The position numbers were made by a program, and so were the translations under genes. Shown in pieces: positions 12,108 through 24,500 of a DNA stretch of 64,000 bases. The DNA comes from Rotaria macrura (lineage: Eukaryota > Rotifera > Eurotatoria > Philodinida > Philodinidae). The stretch is taken from contig OENT01000006.1 of NCBI GenBank assembly GCA_900239685.1, positions 62,001-126,000 of the forward strand, written 5' to 3'. Position 1 is the stretch's first letter; each line of letters opens with the position of its first letter. Below the pieces are notes generated by a model that saw nothing but the letters and a program-made list of their open reading frames with translations, did not search any database and was not told where the DNA came from.

Positions 12108-14849
12108 ATGTTATCACAATTCTACATAGTAATTATATTGATTTTTACTTCTTTTGATACTATTCAAACCATTGAATTCGGATGTGAACACAATTTAACA
12201 ACTTATCCGGTATGAAGAAAAACATAAATAAATAAATAAATAATCTGTTTTCATTTTACTTTTATTTATTTAAGATCGATACTGAATGGACATTATCTGA
12301 ATCTTGTCAAACATGTAAATGTTTACCAAATCAAATTATTATTTGTCGAAATCGAACATGTCAAATGACGAAAGATTGTCCAACGGTAATAACAATTGAA
12401 TATAAAAATAAATCAAATGCAATGGGAATTTTTCTTTTGCAGGGAGAGCAATTAACATTAAAAGCAGGCTATTGTTGTCCAACATGTTCATCTATTCGAC
12501 GTTCTTGTCTCTACGATAGTACTGCAATACTTGTATGTTATTAATTACTTTTTTTTGTTTTCTTTCAATGATTTTGTTGACCTTTTCTCAACATAGCATA
12601 ATACTGTATTCTATCCGAAATCATGCCTTCAATGTCGTTGTCGAGATGGTCAACTGTTTTGTGATGACATTTGCCGTCAATCAATCTTACAAAGCATGTA
12701 TTTATATGATTGAGAAATGAAAAATTGAATGTTAACGATTATGTTCAACGAGATCTTTAGATGTTTGTCGGTAGAGATTAGATGTATCTTGTCTCAATAA
12801 TACATAATTTATATACTTCACTAATAAAATTGTACTTACAGATATTTATTATCATAAGATTTGTGTTAAACTAGTTTACTCCGAAAAATAGAGCAATATT
12901 GACAGCTATTAGTAAGGTCAGAACACTTCACAAGATATTAGTAAGCTATTATATTGATGAGTACCTATTCACCAGCTTAGAGTGTTTATGTTGCAAAAAG
13001 AATGCTACAACTACTGGATTGAAGAATGTATTGATGTATTTTTTCAATAAGTGCATATTGAAGGAAAACACATTAAGAAAGTTTCTCATAAAACGTTTGA
13101 TTAATTTTGTTTGTGTTTTCTTTTTGAAAACTATTCATTGAGAAAGTAAAAAAAACAAACTTTCTTTTTCTAATCATAATCAATAGATAAATGTTCATTT
13201 GATAATGAACTATATGAAGCAAATAAATTTTGGTCTCCCTTGGCATGCACGGTATGCCAATGTACGGCAATCTCATACAATCAAAATGAATCTTCTGTTT
13301 GTTATATAAGACAATGTCCAGAAATAAAAAATTGTCTTGGCGTATGAATTATTAATGTTTGTATGTCTCATTAATTATTTCTATTTAGCCTCTTGAATTT
13401 CTTCCTGGTCGATGTTGTCCAGTGTGTCGAACAAGTATTTGTCGTGAAAACAATGGTCTTATCCATCAAGTAAAATGAATTGATTAATTAAAAAGAAACT
13501 CATACTGTGAATTCTTTTTTCTTTGTTTTCAAGAACGATGATATTTGGACGAAAAATAATGCTTGTACACATTGTACATGTAAAAATGGATCAATCAAAT
13601 GTTCAGAAGAAACTTGTCCAATATTGAAATGTAAATCGGTATGTGAATAGAGATAAGATTATATTTTTTCTATCTGGTGTTACTTTTATTAAATTTATTT
13701 AGAATGAAAAAGTTGTTCGTTTACCAAATAGTTGTTGTGCAATATGTAGTAATAGACATATGTGTCGATTTTATGGTAATAATGGTTATCAGATCTATTA
13801 TGAACATGATCTTTGGTATACGTCCGCGTGTCAGTATTGTACATGTCGACGACATAATCGTATTATATGTAAAAGTATTCAATGTGAGCATCAATTTTGT
13901 CTTGAACATGAAATTCAAGAATCCCGATCAGATAGTTGTTGTGTATCATGTCGACAAGCTAAGCAATGCGATTTGAATGGTCACATACTAAAAGTACATT
14001 GAAACTATATTTATTTTAATTAAATTCTACTCAATTCTATTTTCAGGAAAGATCTTATCGTTTGATTAATAATTGTACATTATGTACATGTACATCAGAT
14101 GGTCAACCTGAATGTTATTCTAATTGTAAACAAAACGGTTATTCAATAATTGAATTGCAAGCATCAAATTTACATCGAAATCATACGATTACTGTTACGG
14201 ATAGTTTAGCTACAATTCTAGCTTGTATGTTTGTATAACATAGGATATAGTTAGAATTTTGTTGTTTTTTTTTCTAAAAAATATTTTAGATTCAAAATCT
14301 GGAACCATCGGATCATCGTCCGAAACACGTTCTTTACTCTTTCAATTTTCTCCTATAACAACAAAATCGAGTGCTGCTGTTCTATTAGGCCTTATACATA
14401 ATTCAACAGGTCAAATATCCTATCGACTTATCGTGATTGAATTCGATTCAACGATTAATAATACAAGAATAAATCATAGTCTTTCAGATGAACTCCGTTT
14501 ATGGATGCCACAAACGGTTTCCACTCAACGATCAATAAAATCTTCAGTATTAATGTTTGAAGATGATAAAAATTCTGATCAAAGTCTTTTAATTACTCTC
14601 ATTATACTTCTTTCATCAATTTGTTTTATATTAATTATGATAATTATTTTCCTATGCCATCGACGACAACAGAAAATAGTTGAAACAGAAATTTACAATA
14701 ATAATAATAATAATACTAATAATAATTTCAAACGTCAAAGTTCAACATTATCAATAGTGGAAAAATTTCATGCACCTGACTTAACAACTAAAGTGACACT
14801 GTTAACACATTTTCATATCCCGGAACAGGATTTAGGTACTGATGTGTAA
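12108..14849 (+). CDS. CRIM1-like transmembrane protein with von Willebrand factor C repeats
   Basis: Exons supported: 12108-12209, 12275-12385, 12443-12532, 12597-about 12671, 13187-13341, 13389-13469, 13534-13638, 13703-13993, 14047-14224 and 14290-14849. The start codon begins a signal peptide (MLSQFYIVIILIFTSF). About six VWC modules follow, each with the CxxCxC and later CCxxC spacing, e.g. CQTCKC…CCPTC, CTVCQC…CCPVC, CTHCTC…CCAIC, CQYCTC…CCVSC. After the repeats come an extracellular stretch, one transmembrane helix (LLITLIILLSSICFILIMII) and a tail of about 65 residues with an Asn-rich run. Six VWC modules plus a membrane anchor resemble CRIM1, which binds BMPs, but the IGFBP domain of CRIM1 is not visible. 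A good donor at 12005 and an acceptor at 12059 suggest a 5' UTR intron. Oddity: the exon 4 to 5 junction is unclear. The frame meets TGA near 12710 and the second module lacks its CCxxC half. Confidence 0.78.
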
Positions 14850-14877
14850 ATTTTCTGTGTTTGTTTGTTTGTTTGTT

Positions 14878-14883
14878 TTTTAT
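14878..14883 (-). terminator. Poly(A) signal of the EF2-like gene
   Basis: Minus-strand AATAAA about 50 nt after the EF2-like stop codon, inside the 82-bp gap that separates this gene from the convergent VWC gene. A (TTTG)n run lies beside it. Confidence 0.5.
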
Positions 14884-14931
14884 TGGAAATCATTGGAAAA
14901 AAAATAAGGAAAAAAAATGTGAACAAAAAGT

Positions 14932-17597
14932 TTATTGTCTGTCGATAAGAGTTTCCAATGCTGGAATCTGTTCTGGCAAAGATTTACGTAGACGTATTTC
15001 ATTTACAATAAGTCCAGATTTGGTTTTCATGTCAAATGGTTCACCCGGTAATAATGACCAATGATCAAATTGACATTGAGGAAATGCTGTGCCGCCTGTT
15101 ACTTGACGTAATTCCGATGTAAAACCGAATGATTCGTTCACAGGTAAGTAGGCATTGATACGAGATAATGTAGTACCACTCACTTCGTTTTCTTCATTTA
15201 TTTGACCACGGCGTTTATTTAGTGTTGCATATACTTTACCGATCATACGTGTTGGACATTCAATATCAACAAGAAATATAGGTTCAAGTAGACGTGGTTC
15301 AGCCATATGTAAACTTGCTAAAAGACATCGACGAATAGCTGGAATAAGTTGATCAGGTCGACGATGAGCTGTAGAAGAAAAATAAATCTCATGTTAACAT
15401 AGAGAACAATATAATTTCAATTCATCTTACCTGAGTCTCGATGAATTTCCGCATCGATTAATTCTATTCGAACACCACGAAGATTTTCCGCAGAGAGAAC
15501 ACCTTCTTGGGTCGTCCATTGAAAAGCAGCAACAACTGCATCTTGAATATTTCCCAAGCCATCGATACCTTTTGTTCCATCAACAAGTATATTTGGTCCA
15601 TTGTCATAGGGACCGAATGCCCAGATTTTCTTTGTCGTAGCCAAATCCCAACCGAATTCATCAACTAAAATTTTCGATCTTTCTTTTTGATCTTGTTTCG
15701 ATGATATACGTCCCGATTCGATAGCTTCTGCTAGACCTTGTTCTAACGGTAATGCACGCATAAAAAATTTATTATGTTTATTAGTTGTTTTCGTGAACGC
15801 TATTCGACTCGATTCAGCAATAATTGTTTCACGATAGGTGACAATGGGCGTTGCTACTTTGAGTGGACAACGTGCATGTGTTTTTTCTAAATCAGCCAAA
15901 CAGATTTCTAAATGCAGTTCGCCAGCCGTGGCTATCACATGTTGTCCATTTTCATTCAATACTTGTACAAGGGAATCAGCTTGAACTAATTTCTTTAGAC
16001 CATCGACGAGCTTGGAATGATCACACGGATCTTGCACATCAACAGCAACACGTACGACTGGACTCACCGAAAATTTCATAACACGAAAATTATGTGCCTC
16101 AGCACTTGTTGTTATTGTTGCTGTTTTCAATAAACATTTATCAATACCAGTTAGAGCAACGACATTACCAGCTGGTACACCTTGCATCGATATACAACGA
16201 TCGCCAACCATAACTCCGACACTTGTTACATTTTTTATTTGTAAATCACTTGATGAACCTGGTCAATAATCAGGACCAAGAATACGTACATTGGTTCCTG
16301 ATATGATTGTACCAGAAAAAATACGACCGAAACAAAGAAAACGAGCTCCATCTTGAGCAGGAATCTTCTTACTAATATAAATCATAACTTCACCGTTTGG
16401 ATCACATGCTTTCATTGAACTTGCAACCTGATCATCTTGAGGTCCTTCATACAAATGTTGAATACGATAGACTTGTGCTTGCATAGGTGATGGAAGATGA
16501 AGAACAATTAAATGTAACATAGCTTCACTAGCTGGCAACCAACGTTTCATCACATTTGACATAATTGTTTTACTATCAAGAATACTAGCGTCAAGTTTGT
16601 CGGCTGTTAATCTAATATCAATTTTCGATAGTAATGTACGCACTTCGTCCATATTTAATTCAACACATGCATTTAGCATTTGATAGAGTGGTTGAAGAAT
16701 AAATTGACTGAAACCACGTTTAGCATCGTCTATTGATCTTGATTGTTCGTATGAAATCCATTTTTTATTTATTGATGAATAATATGATTCACCCCATAAA
16801 CGATTTAGAAATTTCTCTTTAGATACTTTAGCTTTTTCAGCAAAGAATGTAGCAAATTGATTTATTGTAAATGCCCAACCTTGTTTACCGGATGCAAATG
16901 CAACGTTGCCTAATTTTGGATTAAAATGTTCATCCGAATAGATGTTGTCATCACTACTTCGATATGTTGCTACAAGAGCATTACATCGAGCAATAATACC
17001 GGATAATTTTTGATAAAGTTCTTCGGGTTCTAATTTTTGTTCTAATATACATCGATCAACTTTATTAATCACTAATGCTAATTGTACACGTTCAGAAAGA
17101 GCTTGCCGAAGAACTGTCTCAGTTTGAACAGAAACACCTGAGACAGCATCAACTACAAGTAATGCACCATCAGTTACACGTAATGCAGCAGTAACTTCAG
17201 ATGAAAAATCAACATGACCTGGAGAATCGATAAGATTGACTAGAAATCCATTACCATCTCGTTTGAGATCACCTAATCAAAATTCAAATATTTAGTTTGT
17301 TTTTATATTGAAACACAATCTTTATTATATCAACGAACCGAGAATGTCATTGTTCAGTTCATAGAACATACTAACAGATGACGATTTTATTGTAATGCCT
17401 TTTTCTTGTTCGGCTTCCAATGAATCAGTAAATCGACGTTGACCAGCTTGTTGTTCAGTAATAATACCAGCTTTGAAAACTAATGCATCAGTCAACGTTG
17501 ATTTACCATGGTCAACATGTGCAATGACACACATATTACGAATATTGTGTGACTTTGACATTGTTTCGGCCACAGCTTCGATCCGTTGTCTCGACAT
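14932..17597 (-). CDS. Elongation factor 2-like GTPase, divergent paralogue with an in-frame TGA
   Basis: Exons 17597-17339, 17272-15431 and 15368-14932 join in frame to 846 codons including the stop, the usual eEF2 length. eEF2 moves tRNA and mRNA through the ribosome with GTP. The GTPase motifs are intact: G1 [10 protein letters not shown]2 region [10 protein letters not shown]3 DSPGHVDF, G4 NKVD. Domain II to V signatures follow: RRWLPA-like [58 protein letters not shown] and FPQCQFDHW. Two oddities stand out. Codon 423 (16263-16265) is TGA, in the GPxYxPG loop where other eEF2 proteins have a sense codon, yet the frame is open and conserved on both sides. The domain IV loop reads AHRRPDQ around His702 instead of IHRGGGQ. 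ATG 17597 was chosen because it follows a pyrimidine-rich acceptor (AG 17632-17631) and gives an eEF2-like N-terminus. It is either a decaying copy, a readthrough gene or a copy with a sequence error. The identity is firm; activity is not. Confidence 0.9.
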
Positions 17598-17639
17598 AAT
17601 GAACAATAGAATTGTGTTGTTTGATTTACACTGAAAGAA

Positions 17640-18344
17640 ATCGCTTGAGAGAGAGAATGGAATACTACCTTCGTATTAGCATAGAAATCAAATGATATGA
17701 GATTCCTTCACAAAGCAACGTTTGGTTTTATAGTCGACATATCATGTAATTGCGAAAGAGAACAAATTTGGGTGTACAGCAGGGATTGCGAAATGACACA
17801 AACATCATAATTGCGCAAGAACAAATATTAACCCCGAAACAGAAAGAAGAGAACTGCTCGCGAAGACCCTTCAGTAATGTTTCTCTTGACTCAACGGAAT
17901 GAATCAGTTGATTCATATCAAACTCAATTGAAGTAAACGACCCTGTGAATGGCAAAAAAAATTGGTCACGTTCACGTGTAAATTCTCATGTATACAGTAT
18001 AAGATCCTATAAGCAATTAGTTGCACAGGCATCCTTGATATAGGCAACAAGAAAACAAAATATCTCATCTAATTATCTACTAGATAATTGTTACAAACGT
18101 TAAATTCTGAATTTAGTCGTTCGTGAAGTATTTAAATTTGTGTCGACCGTAGTGTGTATCTATTTTATGATGATATGATTCTATGAGAAAGTGTTGTATA
18201 GTTCTTCTGATGCTATATGCTTTAGTGTACGACAAACCGTTATGTAATTATGTTAAATCATAAATATTCGAAGATTTTGAAAAATGATTAGACTGAATAA
18301 GATTGTTCTCCAGTCCCCAACAGAATCCATTTATTTTTATCGGG
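17640..18344. other. Intergenic region upstream of the EF2-like gene
   Basis: No coding segment is recognised. It likely holds the EF2-like promoter. The 18345 boundary is where inverted-repeat identity begins. Confidence 0.4.
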
Positions 18345-19018
18345 TCAGAATACGGAATGATCCCTAATAGTATATCTCAAAGTTTATTTTTCAAACAATT
18401 GCATGAACGATTTTTATCCCTCGGGTCCTATACATCGTACATGTGAAAATATAAGGAAAATGTGCAATCTAAAACCTAGAGCATCGATTTACATATGCAT
18501 TTGAACCGTTTACAGCGAAAACAATAGTAACTTTAAAAGAACTGGCGATTTCCGTGTCGAAATCGACTATTTTCTTTCAAATATTCATCTATATCCCAAA
18601 ACCTCTCTATGAACACAGTCTTGCCACACTGAGAAATTTGAATCACAATGGTGCGATCTCAGGCTCTATTGACTAGGAATCTGAAAACTAAACAAAACGT
18701 GGTGTAACAGGTCTATATACCTAATGTTGGCTCTTTTTTCGCTCGTTTTTCCTACATACATATATGCTTAGGTAAGTAACATGAAAGAAACGATTCGGCA
18801 AGACTGAAATCGGATTCATGCGGTAGTTTTTGGTTCTGTATCTACTGACTATCTGAAGTGGGAAGAAAAAGTTTTGGAAAAAATAGGGAAGTCTGAATTA
18901 CAGAAAAATCTACAATCTTTCAACGATCTGTCGTAGATAGAGGAAGGTTGAAACACGAACTATAGATTGTTTCCAGAAAAATCTATAATATCGTAATTGG
19001 AGATCTTTTCTTTACTGG
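18345..19018 (+). repeat. Left arm of the inverted repeat
   Basis: Begins TCAGAATACGGAATGATCCC and ends GAGATCTTTTCTTTACTGG. It is the reverse complement of 20233-20906. The arm has no protein-coding signature. Confidence 0.9.
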
Positions 19019-20232
19019 CAGTTGTAGCGGAAATATCAATTAAAAACTGGTGAGAAATGGAAGAAGAACGAAATATTCTTTTTTTTCTAATTAATTTTCG
19101 TGAGAGTGTATGGTTTTCATCCTACAGACGATTTCATCGGAACATCATATTTGAGGTATGCAGTAATTATCTATACTGCGTAAATCAATAGTCATTGACA
19201 GAAAGTAAATAGTGTACAGGTTGCTTGAAAGCCAAACATGAGAGATACTCGGAAGTTTTCACTCTGTTCGCCTAAAGTTTTGTTCTTGTTGAGAAATGGA
19301 ATGGGAAATGTTCGCTAAATAATTTCTTGAAATAGGTAGTCTTTTAATATTCTGTAATAAATCAAACCTATCAACGTAAAAGAATTAAAGGGCAGTACAA
19401 AGAGCATCAGAAAGTCACATGTATCGCTAATAATTATGAACAAGTCGCAAGACAACTTTCTCGTCCAGGTCCTCTGACGACAGTACTATGTGACCAAGAT
19501 ATTAGCTAAATTCAAGTGTTTCTTATATTTTGCATATGTTGGCATACCTAAAATAAAACGAATGTCCTGTAACTGAATCTTAAAAGTATACGATGCTGAA
19601 ATACTCTCAGTTTTTTATATAATAATCAGAATGTCATGCAGCAAAGTACTGGTACATTTCCGACCGAGACCGTTTATATACTTCAAAATACGCGCACGCT
19701 ATCCTGACGCCTAAAACCAGTTGGAAATAGATAAAATTTCATTTAAAAATCAACATTAGCTTCGACATATTAGTAAGACAGTATTTCTGAAATTTCATTT
19801 GTATAGCAAACACTTGATACCACTGTTGATTTGAAAACATTGGTACACATGTTTATGTCTTTTTATCAGATATGTATATAATAGATTTATGTTCATTAAC
19901 AGTTCCCTTTCCTATCTCCTATCATAGAAGTACAGTTTTTACAAAGCTCAACAATAAACAATAAGAAAGAGGAGGCAATCTTTATCCTACGCAGAACATA
20001 AAGATATAAACGTAAATCCGAAGAAACATTACTATTTTCTTCTGTTCATAACTTTCTCTCCCATCGAACTTATCTATTGATAAAGTTTAAAACTTAATCC
20101 CTTAGCACTTAGGTTTTTCTTCTCTGAAGAACAGACATACATGGAAAAAACTACTTTAAAAAGGTCACTTTCTGCCAGAGATTCTGAGTTTTCTCATTGT
20201 CTTCCACTTGAATTCATTTCTTAAGGAACGCC

Positions 20233-20906
20233 CCAGTAAAGAAAAGATCTCCAATTACGATATTATAGATTTTTCTGGAAACAATCTATAGTTCGTGTTT
20301 CAACCTTCCTCTATCTACGACAGATCGTTGAAAGATTGTAGATTTTTCTGTAATTCAGACTTCCCTATTTTTTCCAAAACTTTTTCTTCCCACTTCAGAT
20401 AGTCAGTAGATACAGAACCAAAAACTACCGCATGAATCCGATTTCAGTCTTGCCGAATCGTTTCTTTCATGTTACTTACCTAAGCATATATGTATGTAGG
20501 AAAAACGAGCGAAAAAAGAGCCAACATTAGGTATATAGACCTGTTACACCACGTTTTGTTTAGTTTTCAGATTCCTAGTCAATAGAGCCTGAGATCGCAC
20601 CATTGTGATTCAAATTTCTCAGTGTGGCAAGACTGTGTTCATAGAGAGGTTTTGGGATATAGATGAATATTTGAAAGAAAATAGTCGATTTCGACACGGA
20701 AATCGCCAGTTCTTTTAAAGTTACTATTGTTTTCGCTGTAAACGGTTCAAATGCATATGTAAATCGATGCTCTAGGTTTTAGATTGCACATTTTCCTTAT
20801 ATTTTCACATGTACGATGTATAGGACCCGAGGGATAAAAATCGTTCATGCAATTGTTTGAAAAATAAACTTTGAGATATACTATTAGGGATCATTCCGTA
20901 TTCTGA
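20233..20906 (-). repeat. Right arm of the inverted repeat
   Basis: Begins CCAGTAAAGAAAAGATCTCC and ends GGGATCATTCCGTATTCTGA. It is the exact reverse complement of the left arm in all segments checked, with equal length. Confidence 0.9.
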
Positions 20907-21576
20907 TTGAGGTGAAAGAACCGTCGTATCCTCTCGGATCCCTTAAAATGTAAAATTCTTATCGCCGTACCAGTATAAAGTCTATAAAACATTGATTCCA
21001 TCTGATCTTTGTCAGAAGATGGCTACAAAGACTATCGATTAAAAAGGGCAAAGTAAAGTAAGGCTTCAAGCGATTACGAATTATGTTTTTTTATAGGGCA
21101 TAAGTTTCATTGAAAATGCAGTATCTCGGGTTTAGATATGCGCAAAAGCGTGGATTTTCAGTCACACGATTTCACAAGCAACATCTACTCAGTATTTTTT
21201 CCGCCATCTCTTTGGGATCAATACTTGATTTATAAATGATCACAACGTCATACATGAAGAAATTCGTTCAAGATTATTTATGTGAAACGATAAGCTATTA
21301 ATACATCCGAAAACAAGGAAGAAGAATAAAAGGCAAATCAGCACCAAAATTTTCGATGCATAGAAAAGGTTTTAATGAAACAAGTAACGAAAATAAAATG
21401 TTTAGAGTTGTTATAAACGAAAAATTTCAAGTGCTTTTCGTTGTCTGGCTGATTTGTAGTAATTTATCTCCGTGATGACTGACGATCATTGATATAAAAA
21501 GAAATGAAAACATTGCATATTAGATTATACATTTTACAATTAGAAAAACCTATTACCAAAGAAGAGTCATATATAT
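20907..21576. other. Region between the inverted-repeat element and TRPM copy A
   Basis: No coding segment is recognised. It probably includes the 3' flank of the TRPM-A gene that ends at 21577. Confidence 0.4.
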
Positions 21577-24500
21577 TCATAGTTGCATTCGAACAATCAT
21601 CGAATTCAATGTCGATATACTATCTTGTACTTCTTTTAAGCTGTCCATTGTGTCAGCTAAATCATTAAGGTTATCTGTGAGATTATCTTGTTTTTTACTC
21701 GGTGAATCTATTAGATTCGATGAGCTAGAAAATAAAAATGATTAAATTACTTTCTTGTTTCAATGTGAAATTCACTTTGCTGAGGCATTTAAAGCTGCTT
21801 TCACTTCGGCATGAGCATATTCATAAGTTGATGCACCTTCAAACTCACGCCATTCATCCAATAGATCTGTAGTGATTGGAATTATTTCTGCAAAATAAAA
21901 ATATTATCGAATATTTATTCAAAATGGCCTTATGTGTACTAATATTAATTTTTTCTTACTAAATACCACAGCTGTTGGATCTGATCGATGAACAATGGCT
22001 CGTCTTATATAGAAGATGAACAGCCGACATAATTGATAGAAATCATAGACAACGCTTATCGGTGGTACAAATGGTGCACATGCAAAGTATTCACGTGCAT
22101 ATAAACATCTTTGTGAAAACCAAATTGCTTTCGCATCGTCATAAACTTTATCGAATCGTGCACTTTAAGAAAAAGAATAGAACATCAGAATATAAGTGAA
22201 AAAATACTCATTGAATAATTCATTTTTACCTAAACATTGCGATAAGTAAATTAAAAAGTAACATGTTAACAAATAACATATGAATAGCAAGTAGAATATG
22301 AGTGGCTATTGACCAACCAGCAGTGTGATTAGCTTTTCAATACGGAGAAACATATTTATCAAGTATAATAATCTATGTAAATTATCTACATACAGTCAAG
22401 ATCAGTCAATATTGTACCGAAGTCGCCATACAATAAATAATAAACAGGATATAAAACGTTATGAAAAACATTTCGACCATCAAAGCTAGTATCTATCGAA
22501 CCACCTGTTGCTGTTGTAAAATTGTTTACTACGGGATAATAAACCATTGAACAAGACGCAACACCATAGGCAATCATTACAACTGCAATTATAGTGATAA
22601 AAAATGCAAGATCTTGCAGCTACAAACAAAAGAACAAATTTTTCTAGACAGAAAGTTGTAAATATATTTATCGAATACCATTTTTCCGATAGCAACAATA
22701 TGAGGTCCGAGAGGACGGGCAACAATTACAAAATGTAAACAACGAAGCCACCATATCTCTATATCGAAAGCCATGATTACTCTACAGAAAAAAAAAACAA
22801 AGATCTTCATAAAACTTTGTACGTCTCATATCCGAAATGAAGGTTTCAATTGTATTCAACTAGTTTTGATACTTCCGAACGATATCATTTTAGATAGTCT
22901 ATATTTTACTGTGGTTGAACACGCACAATCATATAGTAAGTGCGATGAAAGTTTGTAGAAAGATAAGAGTAGCCCGAATAATTTTTCTTTAATCTAATTT
23001 ATTGAATATGGGAATAAAACTTGATATTATACTTCTGAAAACTTTATCATCGTTTCTCCACAATAACTTCAATATGTTATAAAATTTTGAGTATTTAATT
23101 TTAAACGGATAAAAAAATAGTCGAAGATGGGGATTGGATCCGAAATTTTAAATTACTTTATTTTATTTAGTTTTGAATTTTTCAAAACTAAAATTGAGAA
23201 ATAAATGATGCCTTATGAAATATTGATGAATCGAATAAACTGACCTAGCTACAACGAAATCTTCTTCGGTATTGGCATATGTAAATCGTACAATTAATCC
23301 GATGTAGAATAGAAGAAATGCAAGTAAAGACATTGGTTTGAAATTATCTCGAAAATAATGTTTCATTTTTCCCACTATTGTTATATTATCTTGAGAGAAA
23401 AACTAAAGTGAGAAAAGATGTTGACATAATCCATAAAAAGAATGATTCTATTTAAGTAAACAATTTTACATACATAATGGACTTCTTCGAGAAACATACA
23501 TGAAACAAGAATAATGGTCAAGATTTCCGTCCAATGTATTGATGGACTTTGATCAGTTGGCGGTGAAAAATTAAATAGAAGTACATATGAGAAGAGCAAC
23601 AGAAAAAATATGTACGATATCTAGAATATATGAATTGTTATTACGTTTAAATTTGTTTTTTCATGTTGCGTATGCATACCAAATGATAAAGGTATTTGAT
23701 TGGCAAAGATAAATGAAAGTGGTTCAATTTATGCACATAATTATTTAATGCAGGTAATGATTTAGTATAGCGAGGATACTCCAGCGCATATGGATCACAA
23801 TAATTTATACCATGTGCTTCCAATCTTAACAGAAATGATGAAATAATAATCAAGAATCGAACACTGTTCTATTTTTTCTGCATACGTTCGTTCGAGAGAT
23901 TTTCCAACTTCTTTGGCCTAGTCAAAAGAAAAATAAACACAACTTTTTTTATTCGAAATAAGAAAGTAGTATTCATTAATAGTTGATTATTATCGATCAA
24001 TGAGACTCTTGTAAGTTCACTAAAATATTCTGTACCAACATGAAACTGAATGTAGAGAACATAATCAAAAAGACGTATTGCTCCCTGGTTTCAGTTATCT
24101 GTATTGATTTGGGGCGAAGTAAAGAATTAAGGTGGAAATCCTCGTAAACGCGTAAAATCCAACTAGGATTGCCATTTAATCACATTGCTGAGAAAAATAA
24201 AAAAATACAAAATTGGTTATTCTTGTAAATTTTAGATTTTCACAGTGCGAGAATTGAGAACGTTTTTTGATAATGAGAATTGAAGTGTATTGTTTTTAAA
24301 TTCTAGAATAACAGTGAGTTTTGATAATGACAACTTTGAATTGTCGCCATTCTGAAACGTTGAACATTAAAATTTATCACGAATACATTTTTTCTAATGA
24401 AGTTGATTGATTTGTGATCGTGATTATCTCTCGAGCCTCTAAATGATTTTTTCAATTCTTTCAATCTGCTAGCTGTTTTCTACAGTCGTATCAAGCAAGT

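Larger units (their letters stand above)
18345..20906. mobile_element. Foldback-type element with 674-bp inverted arms
   Basis: The two ends of this 2562-bp segment are reverse complements of each other over 674 bp each with no gap. Every stretch I compared by eye matched exactly. The 1214-bp centre (19019-20232) is AT-rich with no convincing open frame. The outer flanks (…TTATCGGG left, TTGAGGTG… right) show no clear target-site duplication. Long perfect arms around a unique centre fit a foldback or long-TIR non-autonomous transposon, or a recent inverted duplication. An assembly artefact cannot be excluded from sequence alone. Confidence 0.75.

Noticed and set aside
13677-13976. 99-codon plus-strand frame (13677-13976) and 65-codon minus frame over the VWC gene
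   Set aside because: They are shadows of the VWC exon at 13703-13993, which has the conserved Cys spacing in another frame.
16248-16280. Micro-intron that would remove the TGA in the EF2-like gene
   Set aside because: The only GT-AG pair spanning the stop is 18 nt long, below any known spliceosomal intron size, and it would delete conserved residues.
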